The notes below the pieces were generated by a model. It was not told the origin of the DNA. It ran no database searches and saw nothing but the letters and a program-made list of their open reading frames with translations. DNA of 64,000 nt. Source: Euryodendron excelsum (taxonomy: Eukaryota > Streptophyta > Magnoliopsida > Ericales > Pentaphylacaceae). Position numbers and translations under genes: made by a program. The stretch covers positions 10,567,001 through 10,631,000 of the forward strand of contig CM065384.1 in the NCBI GenBank assembly GCA_033060915.1, read 5' to 3'. Position 1 is the stretch's first letter; each line of letters opens with the position of its first letter. Shown here one piece after another: positions 10,770 through 19,123 of the stretch.

Positions 10770-11058
10770 ACTGTCTCGAGGAATAAACTGTCTCGAGAGA
10801 GGGATTGGAAAGGGGTCTTACCATCTTCGAAGAGATGCGCTTGGATTGGAACCATCTCGAGGAATAAACTGTCTCAAGAGTGGGATTTGAAAGGGGTCTT
10901 ACCATCTCCGTAGAGACGTGCCTTGGTTGTAACCGTCTCGAGAAATAAACTGTCTCGAGAGTGGGATTAGAAAAGGGTCTTACCGTCTCCGAAGAGACGT
11001 GCCTGGGTTGGAACCATCTTGAGGAATAAACTGTCTCGAGAGTGGGATTGGAAAGATT
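10768..11058 (-). repeat. ~81-bp tandem repeats with CTCGAG and UUCG-hairpin (3' LTR)
   Basis: About three and a half copies starting near 10768, 10848, 10931 and 11011. Each unit has CTCGAGGAATAAACTGTCTCGAG-like sequence, so two CTCGAG sites. It also carries an inverted repeat CGTCTCCGAAGAGACG (best copy 10984-10999), which on the element strand is a 6-bp stem closed by a TTCG loop. Confidence 0.88.
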
Positions 11059-11254
11059 TTGGAAAGGACAATGCCCCTAAGGGCATTTTGGTCATTTTGC
11101 CTCTATTTGGGCCTGACAGGCCCACGAAGCAATGGAAAGACGGAATTTGGACCTAGAGAATTGGATTCGATTGGAATATGCCCACAATGACTTGCAAACA
11201 AGTCTGGACGGAGTGTAGATGACTTGCCGAGTGGTCAAAAATGGGGTGCTTATA

Positions 11255-11272
11255 GCTGCCCCTCTTTTTCTG
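11255..11272 (-). other. Polypurine tract of the Ogre-like element
   Basis: Immediately inside the 3' LTR the minus strand reads AGAAAAAGAGGGGCAGC. A purine run next to the 3' LTR is the expected primer for plus-strand DNA synthesis. The few bases CAGC between the purines and the LTR make the exact primer end uncertain. Confidence 0.65.
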
Positions 11273-11707
11273 TCTTTGCTTGTCAAAGACAGAAAATGAT
11301 AAGAGTAAGAGTCCTATGTTGACCGCGAGGCAGTCGGAGGGACGGACATTGGAAATCTTTTGACAACGAGGGTCGAAAACCGATAACGGGCCAAAAAGGC
11401 CTTCGAAAACGAGTTTTGGCGGGAAAAAGGGCAAAACTGCCCAGAATTTATAACTGGCGCCACTAGCAGTGGCGTCTTTGGCAAGAAAGAACTGGCGCCT
11501 CTGCTAGTGGCGCCAGGCCTAAAGCTAAAAACTAGAAAATTTCTGGTTCGAACACTTACGGGATCTGAAGAGTTTTTGGAGAACCCGAGAGTCTTCAAGT
11601 GGAAACCGACTTGAACCTTGAAGGAGCACTCCTTGGGGACCATAGGTGATTGCCGGAAGGAGACCACGTCACCGGAAGAGAAGATTTCGCCGGAGAACTT
11701 CCGAAAA
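11273..11707 (+). promoter_or_regulatory. Likely promoter and first non-coding exon of the antisense gene
   Basis: Non-coding in all frames as far as I can judge. It holds an E2F-like site TTTGGCGGGAAA (11415-11426), a TTTATAA sequence near 11447, and two palindromes of the LTR type (11453-11474 and 11491-11518). It ends in a good splice donor AAAA/GTGAGT at 11707/11708. Because the palindromes are outside the LTR and face the plus-strand gene, this region probably drives that gene. The start of transcription cannot be fixed from sequence alone. Confidence 0.5.
11453..11518 (+). promoter_or_regulatory. Two LTR-type palindromes upstream of the antisense gene
   Basis: CTGGCGCCACTAGCAGTGGCG and ACTGGCGCC ... 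CTAGTGGCGCCAGG repeat the module that otherwise occurs only beside the LTR TATA boxes. The first is nearly a perfect palindrome with an 8-bp arm. Confidence 0.8.
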
Positions 11708-12556
11708 GTGAGTTTTCAAATTTTGTTGATTTTGATGTGTAGAATTTCGTTTGAATCATGTGAATAGTGAAAATTAATGTTTTGAACACTTTGATGATGT
11801 TGTTTTTGCATTTTGATGGTTGTTTGATTGAATTTGAATGGTTTTTCATGATTATGCGAAGAGGGTTTTCTGCAGGAATAGGAAATTTGTTCCTACAGGC
11901 ATGGGTATTGGGTTTTCTGTCTATATTTTTGTGCAATGTGCCTTAGAAAAATGTGTTTAACAAACGTATGAAGTTCCGTGATTTTCTGAAAACTCGGTGA
12001 ATTTTTTATTTTTTGAAAAATAGAAAAATATTTAGAAAATTCAAGAAATCGATGAAATTTTTAAAGTTTGAAATTTGGAAAAAGATTGGAATAGTTTTGA
12101 AAACATTTGAGGTGATTTTGAAAAATTTTGGAAGCCTTTTAAAAACCATTGATTTATTTGAAAAATAAAACTTGTGTTTTGGAAATTTTGAAAAATTAAA
12201 GTGTGCACAGGTGCCATTGTTATGTGATTGTTGGAAAGTGCACATCTTGCGTTTTGTGTTGATGTCATGGGCGTTGTAGGGGCCATTTTTAAATGGGACT
12301 CTGTCGAAATTTTTAGAAATTAAGAAAAGAGTTGGTTAAAGTTTTAGAAATAAAATCTTTTTGAAGGGAAAAGACAGAGAACCCTTGAGATGCGATTTGG
12401 AGTTGGAAAAATCAAGAAGTATGGAAATCTTATTTTTGATTTGTTATTCGAAATCCTTTATTTGTTTTGTTTGCGTTATTTGTTTGTTTTATTTTACTAT
12501 TATTTAAACTGCATGGATGGCATATTAATATCACTTACCCTGGCTTACCTTTTCAG
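11708..12556 (+). other. Probable 5'-UTR intron of the antisense gene
   Basis: 849 bases, strongly T/A-rich in its second half. It is bounded by GTGAGT at the left and TTACCTTTTCAG at the right, with the ATG of the coding region two bases after the AG. The base composition changes sharply from AT-rich to GC-balanced exactly at the acceptor, as expected at a plant intron-exon border. A continuous frame runs upstream of the ATG from 12390, but its product is a low-complexity F/L/Y-rich string typical of translated intron. Confidence 0.6.
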
Positions 12557-12557
12557 G

Positions 12558-14237
12558 ATGGCAGATGGAGTTTTGAGTCGGCTGAGAGCCTGGCACAGTA
12601 GTTACCCTCCGGATGAGCAGGATATCTTTCGTCGGTCCTTTGGTCGGGTGGCTTCACTTTTATCAGTGCGGCTTATTCCCGGACTCATGGAGGCAGTGAT
12701 CCCTTTCTGGCAGCCGGACTTGTCTCTTTTCTGCTTTGAAGAGTGTGAGCTTACCCCTACTCCTCACGAGTATGGGTTCCTTCTTGGTTTCCGATATGTT
12801 TCTGCTGACATTGTGGGACCCCTTTTTCCGGATGGTTGTATTACAGTGGTTTCATCCCAGCTCGAATTCAGATGCGCAGTTCTTTCGTCTTCTTCTTTGC
12901 CCTAGTTTCCCTATGTCCCAGCAGAGTTCCTCTTTTCCCGTTTTGAGTTTCCTACGGGTATGCGAGTTCATTCAGGTGAGTGGCACACCTTCCAAGATTG
13001 GGCTATTTCTCGTATGGTTGCCTTAGCCTTGCTTCTGCTGAACTTCTTGGTGTTCCCCCGAGAAGATGATTTAGTGGACTGTCGACTCTGTACACCGCTG
13101 GCCTTGATCCGTAAGGGGCATTCTTATGCTCCTATGATTGTAAGGGAGACCTTCGTGAGCCTTACGAGATTCCAGCAGACCCTTGACGCTCGTTTCCGCG
13201 GATGCGCTACTCTCTTCTAGCTCTGGGCGATTAGTCATTTGTTTGTTACGCCTTTGTTTCAACACACGTGGTATCCTGTGCTTGATCATGTACATTCCCT
13301 GGCGAGATCTCAGGGTGTCATGGCAGATGAGGGGAGATTTTCGCAGACCGCTGCATCCTGGGTTGACTATCTTCAGAGCAGGAGGTCAGGCACAGTCAGG
13401 TGGTATTCAGGGCTGGTTGGTAGGTATTGCTTGAGAGTTCGGCCTTCCGGGAGAGCTTTCGTGCCCCTAGCAGGCCTGCGGGGCATTACCCCTTTCTTTG
13501 GGATTCGGGTTCTACGACAACTTGGTAGGAGTCAGGATATCCCATTTTTAGCTTCTGCAGCCGAGTTTACTCTTGTCTTTGAGGCGTCGATTCCTAGAGC
13601 ATTGGTGGAGAAAGTTATGGATATATGGAGATCTTTGCTTCCTCACGCTGATGATGATGGTCCCTTCTTTGACATGCCCCCTGTGACCGAGGCCTATCAT
13701 TATTGGCTTCGACGCTACGTGCTGGGTCCTAGTAGACTTGGGGATCTTCTCATTGAGACTCATTTACCTCCTGTAGGGTATACCGACTTCTTGACTGCTA
13801 TGATCGTTCAGGGGCATCGTCACAGACGGGAAAACCATCGTCTGATACAGAGGTTGCATGACTGGTTGAGGATGAGAGACGCTGAGATAGTTTTACTGGA
13901 GAGGCAGTTAGCAGCAGCCAGATCGACGCATGATGACCCACCTTTGGGTGCTGCGAGGGTCCGCAGGCGGCCACGAGGCGTTCTAGGCAGTTCTCCTTCC
14001 CTGGAGGGTGATGTGATGGATGGCCCGTCCTTGCGGGAGACCGTGGAGTCCCTTACTCGAGAGAGGGACATGCTTCTGGCTAGATGTGCGGACTATGAGC
14101 GAGGCCGGCCTGGGTCTTCTGTTGCTGGTACTTCTTCGAGTGCTCCTCTTGTGACCGGCGAGCTAGTGAATCCCTGCATAGCTGATTCCTCCTCTGATGA
14201 CGATGGGGAGCGATATATTTTTGCCCCTCGCTCTTAG
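12558..14237 (+). pseudogene. Antisense extra ORF: plant-mobile-domain-like protein, two premature stops
   Basis: One frame of 560 codons from ATG 12558 to TAG 14235-14237, interrupted only by two TAG codons (12903-12905 and 13218-13220). The N-terminal 300 residues have the feel of the plant mobile domain (formerly 'aminotransferase-like'), with SRLRAWHSSYPPDEQDIFRR, a FxxxECELTPTPHEYGFLLG segment, EWHTFQDWAISRMVALALL and LWAISHLFVTPLFQHTWYP. The C-terminal part has a likely coiled coil (about residues 420-450, and again SLRETVESLTRERDMLLAR) and an acidic end (SSSDDDGERY). Extra ORFs, some antisense, between integrase and the 3' LTR are known in Tat-lineage elements; their function is not settled. 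Its location, intron and promoter-like region suggest separate transcription. Domain assignment is from memory. Confidence 0.75.
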
Positions 14238-15486
14238 ATTTGCTGATTTCTCCATTTATAGAAAAACATACTTTGTTTAGTGTTATGCCTCTTTTATCTT
14301 ATGAATCCATGACCTTCCGTGCTTTTGGTATAATTTCTCTACATGATTAGTATAGTAACAAATATGGGAAAAATTAAACGAGAATTGAAGTTTAATGAAA
14401 AATAACTTCCTTTTGTTTGATTCTTTGACTCACTGATGTTCCGCGAAAGGTACCTCTGCTTCTTTTAACCCTAACTGGGCTAAACTGGATAATACCTTTC
14501 GAGACACCTTTCGACTTTTACACTGTTGCTTTCATACCTTAACTTCTGGGGAATGTAGTAGCTCGAGCTATTTCTTACATCTAAATCTCTTGTTCCCACA
14601 CCCCCCACCCTTTTTTTTCTTTTATATATATATATATATTTTTTTTTTGGCTTTTTTTGCTACTAGTGCCCCTGAGGGTTTTCACCAGTCCCAACTCTGT
14701 CATTTTTGCACCAAGGTGCCTTTGCAGGTTTTCGCCAGGGTCGACAGGTTTGTATCTTACCACATCCCTACCTTTTTACCTACGGCGCCCTTTAGGGTTT
14801 TCACCGCATCCTCAGGAAGCGCTTAACTTTTCTCTCTTCTTTCTCTCTCTTTCCTCAGCTTGGTCTCGGGTTTCTGTTGAGAAGCTCCTAAACGCTACTT
14901 GCATCATTCTCCAGCCCATGGCATATTTAGTAAGCTCATTTGGACTAATCAACTTAACTCCAACCTGAGAGGACTTTTAGAGGTTATGGTGTTGGTATTT
15001 ACTTTTGAAAGAAAAAGAAAAGGCTCAAGCCTACCACTCTACTAGTGATCACCTTTGATAGTTTTTGGTTCAATGGCACTTTTCTTGCGTATTCTAATCT
15101 TTCCTTGGGTATCTCATTGCACGTCTTTTTTTTTTTTTTTTTTGCCAATGACATTAATACCAATATTTGTGCGAACTTCAAGTAGTACTTCAAGGCTTCT
15201 TTTTTTTTTTTTTTTTTTCCTATTTTCAGTGCCTCTACTAAACATGATCACTTTATTGGGGGAATGCTCCTGAAAGAAAGTAACCGGCTCTAAAGGTTTG
15301 ACAAAGGTTATATATATATGCGTTTTAATTGGACAGAAAATGAAATAAGGGCCCCTCATCATCTTGGAATTAGATTGTTTAGTCTATAGAGCTTTAACCT
15401 TAAAACACTACCTTATTGATTAATGGAGAATGAGGAGAGTAGGTTTTATTGCTTCTTTACAGAAACCATAGGTCTAGCTTTCGGAA
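14238..15486. other. Convergent 3' region between antisense gene and pol
   Basis: No convincing coding sequence. It holds poly-T runs (15127-15143, 15200-15219), a short (TA)n (14623-14638) and an imperfect repeat of the type GGGTTTTCACC following a GCGCC/GTGCC box (near 14663, 14708 and 14780). The antisense gene and pol are transcribed towards each other across this region, so it should contain the 3' ends of both, but I cannot place a poly(A) signal with certainty. Confidence 0.6.
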
Positions 15487-16053
15487 TCATATATAGTAGT
15501 GTTTGACAGCATCTAAATTCAATGGGCTAGGAAATTCTTTGCCATCCATTTCCTCCAAAACGAAAGCTCCTCCAAACAAGACTTTCTTTACCACAAATGG
15601 CCCTTCGTAGTTTGGAGCAAACTTTCCCTGTGCTGTTCCCTGATGGGGGAACACCTTCTTAAGCACCAAATCTCTCGGTTGGAATGATCAAGGTCGTACC
15701 TTCTTGTCAAATGCTCTGGCCATTCGCCTTCTGTAACATTGAGCGTGATAAATTGCAGCCCACCGCTTCTCATCCAGCAAATAGAGTTGGGCATATCGGT
15801 CTTTAATCCATTCTGCTTCGTCTAACTTGGTTTCTGTTAAGATCTGCAGAGAAGGAATCTCAATCTCAATAGGGATGACTGCCACGGTGCCGTAAACTAG
15901 CTCAAAAAGGGTACTTCTGGTGGAGACCCTCATAGTAGTTCTGTAAGCCATCAATGCAAACAGAAGTTTCTCATGCCAATCTTTGTAACTGTCAATCATT
16001 TTTCGGAGTATTCTCTTAATATTCTTGTTGGCTGCTTCTACTGCCCCATTCAT
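15487..16053 (-). pseudogene. pol: Integrase C-terminal part, Ogre-like element
   Basis: Two open pieces in one frame, 16053-15688 and 15669-15487, separated by a TGA at 15688-15690. The first begins with MNGAVEAANKN, which contains the catalytic glutamate of the DDE triad, and continues through YRTTMRVSTRSTLFELVYG, a signature of Ty3/gypsy integrases. The second contains KFAPNYEGPFVVKKV, the GPF/Y module near the integrase C-terminus, and ends at a natural stop (15487-15489). There is no frameshift relative to the rest of pol, so only point mutations have broken it. Confidence 0.85.
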
Positions 16054-16119
16054 CTGGGGCTAGTAGGTGACCGAATTCCGGTGAGTAATGCGAAATGTTT
16101 GGCATAGCTTTGATATCAA

Positions 16120-16923
16120 TTAGTTGTTCAGATTAGAAGCATTATCAGTAATGAGTGACTTGGGAATCCCATACCGGTAGATGATGTAATTTTTTATGAA
16201 CCTTTCTACGACCTTCTTGGTGACATGGACGTAAGAGACGGCTTCCACCCATTTAGTGAAATAATCAATAGCGACCAGGATGAAGCGATGGCCGTTGGAA
16301 GCTTTAGGAGTGATAAGACCAATCATATCTATCCCCCACATAGAAAAGGGCCATGGGGCAGACATAGAATGGAGCTCAGACGGCGGTGCTTTGATCTTAT
16401 CCCCATGTATCTGACATTTGTGGCACCGAAGAACGTATCTAATGCAATCTGACTCCATTGTTGACCAGTAATACCCTGTCCGGAGAATCTTCTTTGCAAG
16501 CGTGTGGCCATTCATGTGGGGGCCACAAACTCCCTCGTGCACTTCCTCCATGATAACTTTGGCTTCGGCGGCATTGACACATCTTAGAGGTCTGAACCAT
16601 GATCTCCTAAAAAGCTCATTTCCAGCCATGAAATAGTGTCCCACCAAACGAAAAATGGTCTTCCTATCGCGTTGTGTTGCCGCATCAGGGAACGTCCTGG
16701 CTTGAATATACCTTTGGATGTCATAAAACCACGGTTTCTCGTGAGGTTCAATAGTTGTATGCAAACAATAAGAGGGAACATCCCTGGTGAAGATCTGTAG
16801 AGGGGGTATTTCAGTGCCACTGTCGACCTTGATTACTGCAGCCAATGTAGCCAAGGCATCGGCGAAGCTGTTCTCTATTCGGGGCATGTGACGAAAATCC
16901 ACGCTTTTGAATAGCTGACACAA
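16120..16923 (-). pseudogene. pol: End of second RNase H and integrase N-terminal/core, Ogre-like element
   Basis: The first 30 residues (RIENSFADALATLA) are the end of the second RNase H domain. The integrase zinc-binding domain follows at residues 129-170 (HEGVCGPH ... CHKC). The core has two catalytic aspartates, in MWGIDMIG (residue 199) and LITDNASN (residue 260). The protein is cut by TAA at 16120-16122 and again by TAG at 16060-16062. Translation between the two stops still gives integrase-like sequence in the same frame. Confidence 0.87.
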
Positions 16924-16932
16924 GTCCTTGAC

Positions 16933-17745
16933 CTATTGATGATATGGGGAGAGTTTGGCATCTCGAGTTTGATACACGTCCTTGGATTGCTGAATCACCA
17001 AATCTGAATCACCAAGAATAACCAATTCATCAATCCTCATTTCTAATGCCAATCTTAACCCCAGGATGCAAGCCTCATATTCGGCGATGTTATTAGTACA
17101 GAGTTCAAGTTGTAGCTTAACTACAATGGGATAAATGCCGGTTTTTGACACTACTACTGCCCCAATGCCAGCTCCCCTTTTATTAGCAGCGTCGTCGAAA
17201 AACATCTTCCACCCGGCTGGTTCTTGCTCTTTAGACGTATCATCAACGCATAGTATATTTTCATCAGGAAATTGGGGCTCCATGGATTGATAATCATCAA
17301 TGGGGTTCTCAGCCAGATAATCAGCTATCACCTGCCCCTTGACTGTTTTACGGGTAGTGAACACAATGTCGAATTCTGACAGGATCATGTGCCATCGAGC
17401 AATTCTGCTGGACAGGGTTGGTTTCTCGAATATATACTTGAGGGGATCCATTTGAGAGATGAGGAAGGTGGTATGATAGAGCATGTAATGTCGAAGCCTG
17501 TGAGTTGCCCAAGCTAATGCGCAGCAGGTTTTCTCGAGATTGGAATACTTCGCTTCATATGGCAGAAATTTCTTACTGAGGTAGTAAATGACTTGCTCTT
17601 TTCTCCCCGTTTCATCATGTTGCCACAGGACGCATCTCATAGAAGTATCTAACACTGTCATGTACATCAGCAAAGGATGCCCCGGGGTTGGTGCCACTAG
17701 GATAGGGGGATTTCGAAGATATTCTTTAATTTTCTCAAACACCAT
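16933..17745 (-). pseudogene. pol: Two RNase H domains, Ogre-like element
   Basis: Same frame as RT, after a TGA at 17761-17763 and ending in a TAG at 16933-16935. Residues 1-145 are the connection and ordinary gypsy RNase H (VLWQHDETGRKEQVIYYLSKKF, LEKTCCALAWATHRLRHYM). Residues 178-270 form a second RNase H of the type with FFDDAANKRGAGIG, NNIAEYEACILGL and GDSDLV, which provide the acidic catalytic residues. A second, archaeal-like RNase H is an established mark of the Tat lineage. Enzymatically it would help to degrade the RNA strand during reverse transcription. All its key acidic residues are present. Confidence 0.87.
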
Positions 17746-17760
17746 TTGACAGTTATCATC

Positions 17761-18990
17761 TCACTCCTTTGGAATGTCTTTCTTAAGGAGCTTGAAAATA
17801 GGTTCACATAGGTGGGTCATTTGGGCGATGAACCTGCTAATAAAGTTCAACTTTCCTAGAAAAGACCGAACCTCCTTTTCCCCTTTTGGTGTAGGCATTT
17901 CAACAATGGACTTCACCTTGGCAGGATCAACCTCTATCCCCTTTTCATTGACTATAAATCCCAACAATTTCCCTGAAGATACTCCGAACGTGCATCTGGC
18001 CGGATTTAGCTCAAGCTGATATCTACGGAGGTGATCAAACACCTTCCGCAAGTTGAACAAGTGGTTCTTTCGTTGCTTGGACTTGACGATCATGTCATCC
18101 ACATAGATCTCTACTTCCTGATGCATCATGTCATGGAATAAAGTTACCATGGCTTTTTGGTAGGTTGCCCTTACGTTGCGAAGACCGAATGGCATGACCT
18201 TATAACAGTATACTCCCCAGGGGGTAATGAAAGCAGTCTTCTCCCGATCTTCTTCAGCCAGCTTGATCTGATTATAGCCCGAAAAACCGTCCTTGAAGGA
18301 AAACATTCCATGACCGGCCGTGTTGTCAACAAGCAAGTCTATGTGGGGAAGAGGAAAATCATCCTTTGGACTGGCCCTGTTGAGGTCCCGAAAGTCAATG
18401 CACATCCGCACCTTGCCATCTTTCTTGGGTACCGGGATAATATTAGCCAGCCATTGAGGATACTCTACCACTTGCAGAAATCCTGCCTGGAGTTGTTTAA
18501 TCACCTCCTCCTTGATCTTCAGGCTCCATTTGGGTTTCATTCTTTTTAGCTTCTGCTTAAAGGGCTTCATCTGCGGTTCCAAAGGTAGTTTATGTTCGAC
18601 AATGGATTCGTCTAGTCCAGGCATGTCTTGATAGGACCATGTGAAAACATCCAAGTATGCACACAAAAGTTCCAATAACTCTTTACGCTGCCATTGATCT
18701 AGGCCCATACCGATTTTAAGCTCCTTCGGATCCCCTTCATTTCCCAAATTAACGGTTTTCGTTTCCTTAATGTTTGGGGTATTACGATTCTCATGTCTTT
18801 CTATTTGTTCTCGAATTTCCTCTGGCACCTCCTCTGTAAAATTTACATCTTCTTCAATCCCCAATTGTTGGTAATGAAACTCGGTGTTCAAGTCATCATT
18901 TATCAAGATTGGCATTCCCTGGATTAGCTGAGTAGGATATCGGATGCAAGGGTCCCTGGCATGGAAAATAGTGTACAATAAATCAAACAA
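17761..18990 (-). CDS. pol: Reverse transcriptase, Ogre-like element
   Basis: 409-residue open frame covering the RT fingers, palm and thumb. Key motifs are FRDLNRASPKDDFPLP (about 200-215), FSFKDGFSGYNQI with the first catalytic Asp at residue 234, PFGLRN (267-272) and YVDDMIVKS with the catalytic Asp pair (296-299), then LGFIVNEKGIEVDP. It copies the element RNA into DNA in the particle. The 5' part (residues 1-100) is acidic linker. The frame differs from that of the protease ORF and the first ATG is not a certain start: a splice acceptor sits inside it at 18956. RT itself looks intact but is separated from RNase H by a TGA that replaces an expected Trp codon. Confidence 0.88.
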   Translation of the reverse strand: MFDLLYTIFHARDPCIRYPTQLIQGMPILINDDLNTEFHYQQLGIEEDVNFTEEVPEEIREQIERHENRNTPNIKETKTVNLGNEGDPKELKIGMGLDQWQRKELLELLCAYLDVFTWSYQDMPGLDESIVEHKLPLEPQMKPFKQKLKRMKPKWSLKIKEEVIKQLQAGFLQVVEYPQWLANIIPVPKKDGKVRMCIDFRDLNRASPKDDFPLPHIDLLVDNTAGHGMFSFKDGFSGYNQIKLAEEDREKTAFITPWGVYCYKVMPFGLRNVRATYQKAMVTLFHDMMHQEVEIYVDDMIVKSKQRKNHLFNLRKVFDHLRRYQLELNPARCTFGVSSGKLLGFIVNEKGIEVDPAKVKSIVEMPTPKGEKEVRSFLGKLNFISRFIAQMTHLCEPIFKLLKKDIPKE

Positions 18991-19123
18991 GAAAGGGATA
19001 TTATTTTATTCATTGATAACTTGATTTTAAAAAGTCAAGACAAATAAAATTTAAAAGGACAAAGTTTATGGCGAATCAGTTGCTCCAGGGTCTCGCTCTA
19101 ACGGGCTTTGTACCGAAACTTAC
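18956..19123 (-). other. Candidate intron between protease and RT
   Basis: On the minus strand a strong donor GTAAGT starts at 19123. A pyrimidine-rich stretch ending in CCATGCCAG provides an acceptor at 18956, giving an intron of 168 bases. With this donor the frames do not match by one base. An alternative weaker donor, GTACAA (G at 19115), would join the protease frame to the RT frame in phase. Ogre elements are known to remove an intron between protease and RT, so the location is as expected. The exact donor is an inference. Confidence 0.5.

Larger units (their letters stand above)
6265..11254 (-). repeat. 3' LTR of the Ogre-like element
   Basis: On the plus strand it runs from TGTCGCGCCC to GTGCTTATA; the expected terminal CA is TA in both LTRs. 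Landmarks in plus order are the conserved 3'-end block (6265-6500), a C-poor tract (about 7080-8740), two CCATGG-type hairpins (8750-8905), the TATA region (9615-9622), a palindrome array (9636-9738), ~160-bp repeats (about 9820-10500), GAGTA dyad repeats (10590-10769) and ~81-bp repeats (10768-11058). Compared with the 5' LTR it lacks about 40 bp near 10275, and its TATA box reads TAGAAATA instead of TATAAATA. Confidence 0.92.

Noticed and set aside
12390..12557. Extended N-terminus of the antisense gene starting at ATG 12390
   Set aside because: The 56 extra residues are F/L/Y-rich, AT-biased DNA with a splice acceptor at the end, so they are better explained as intron.
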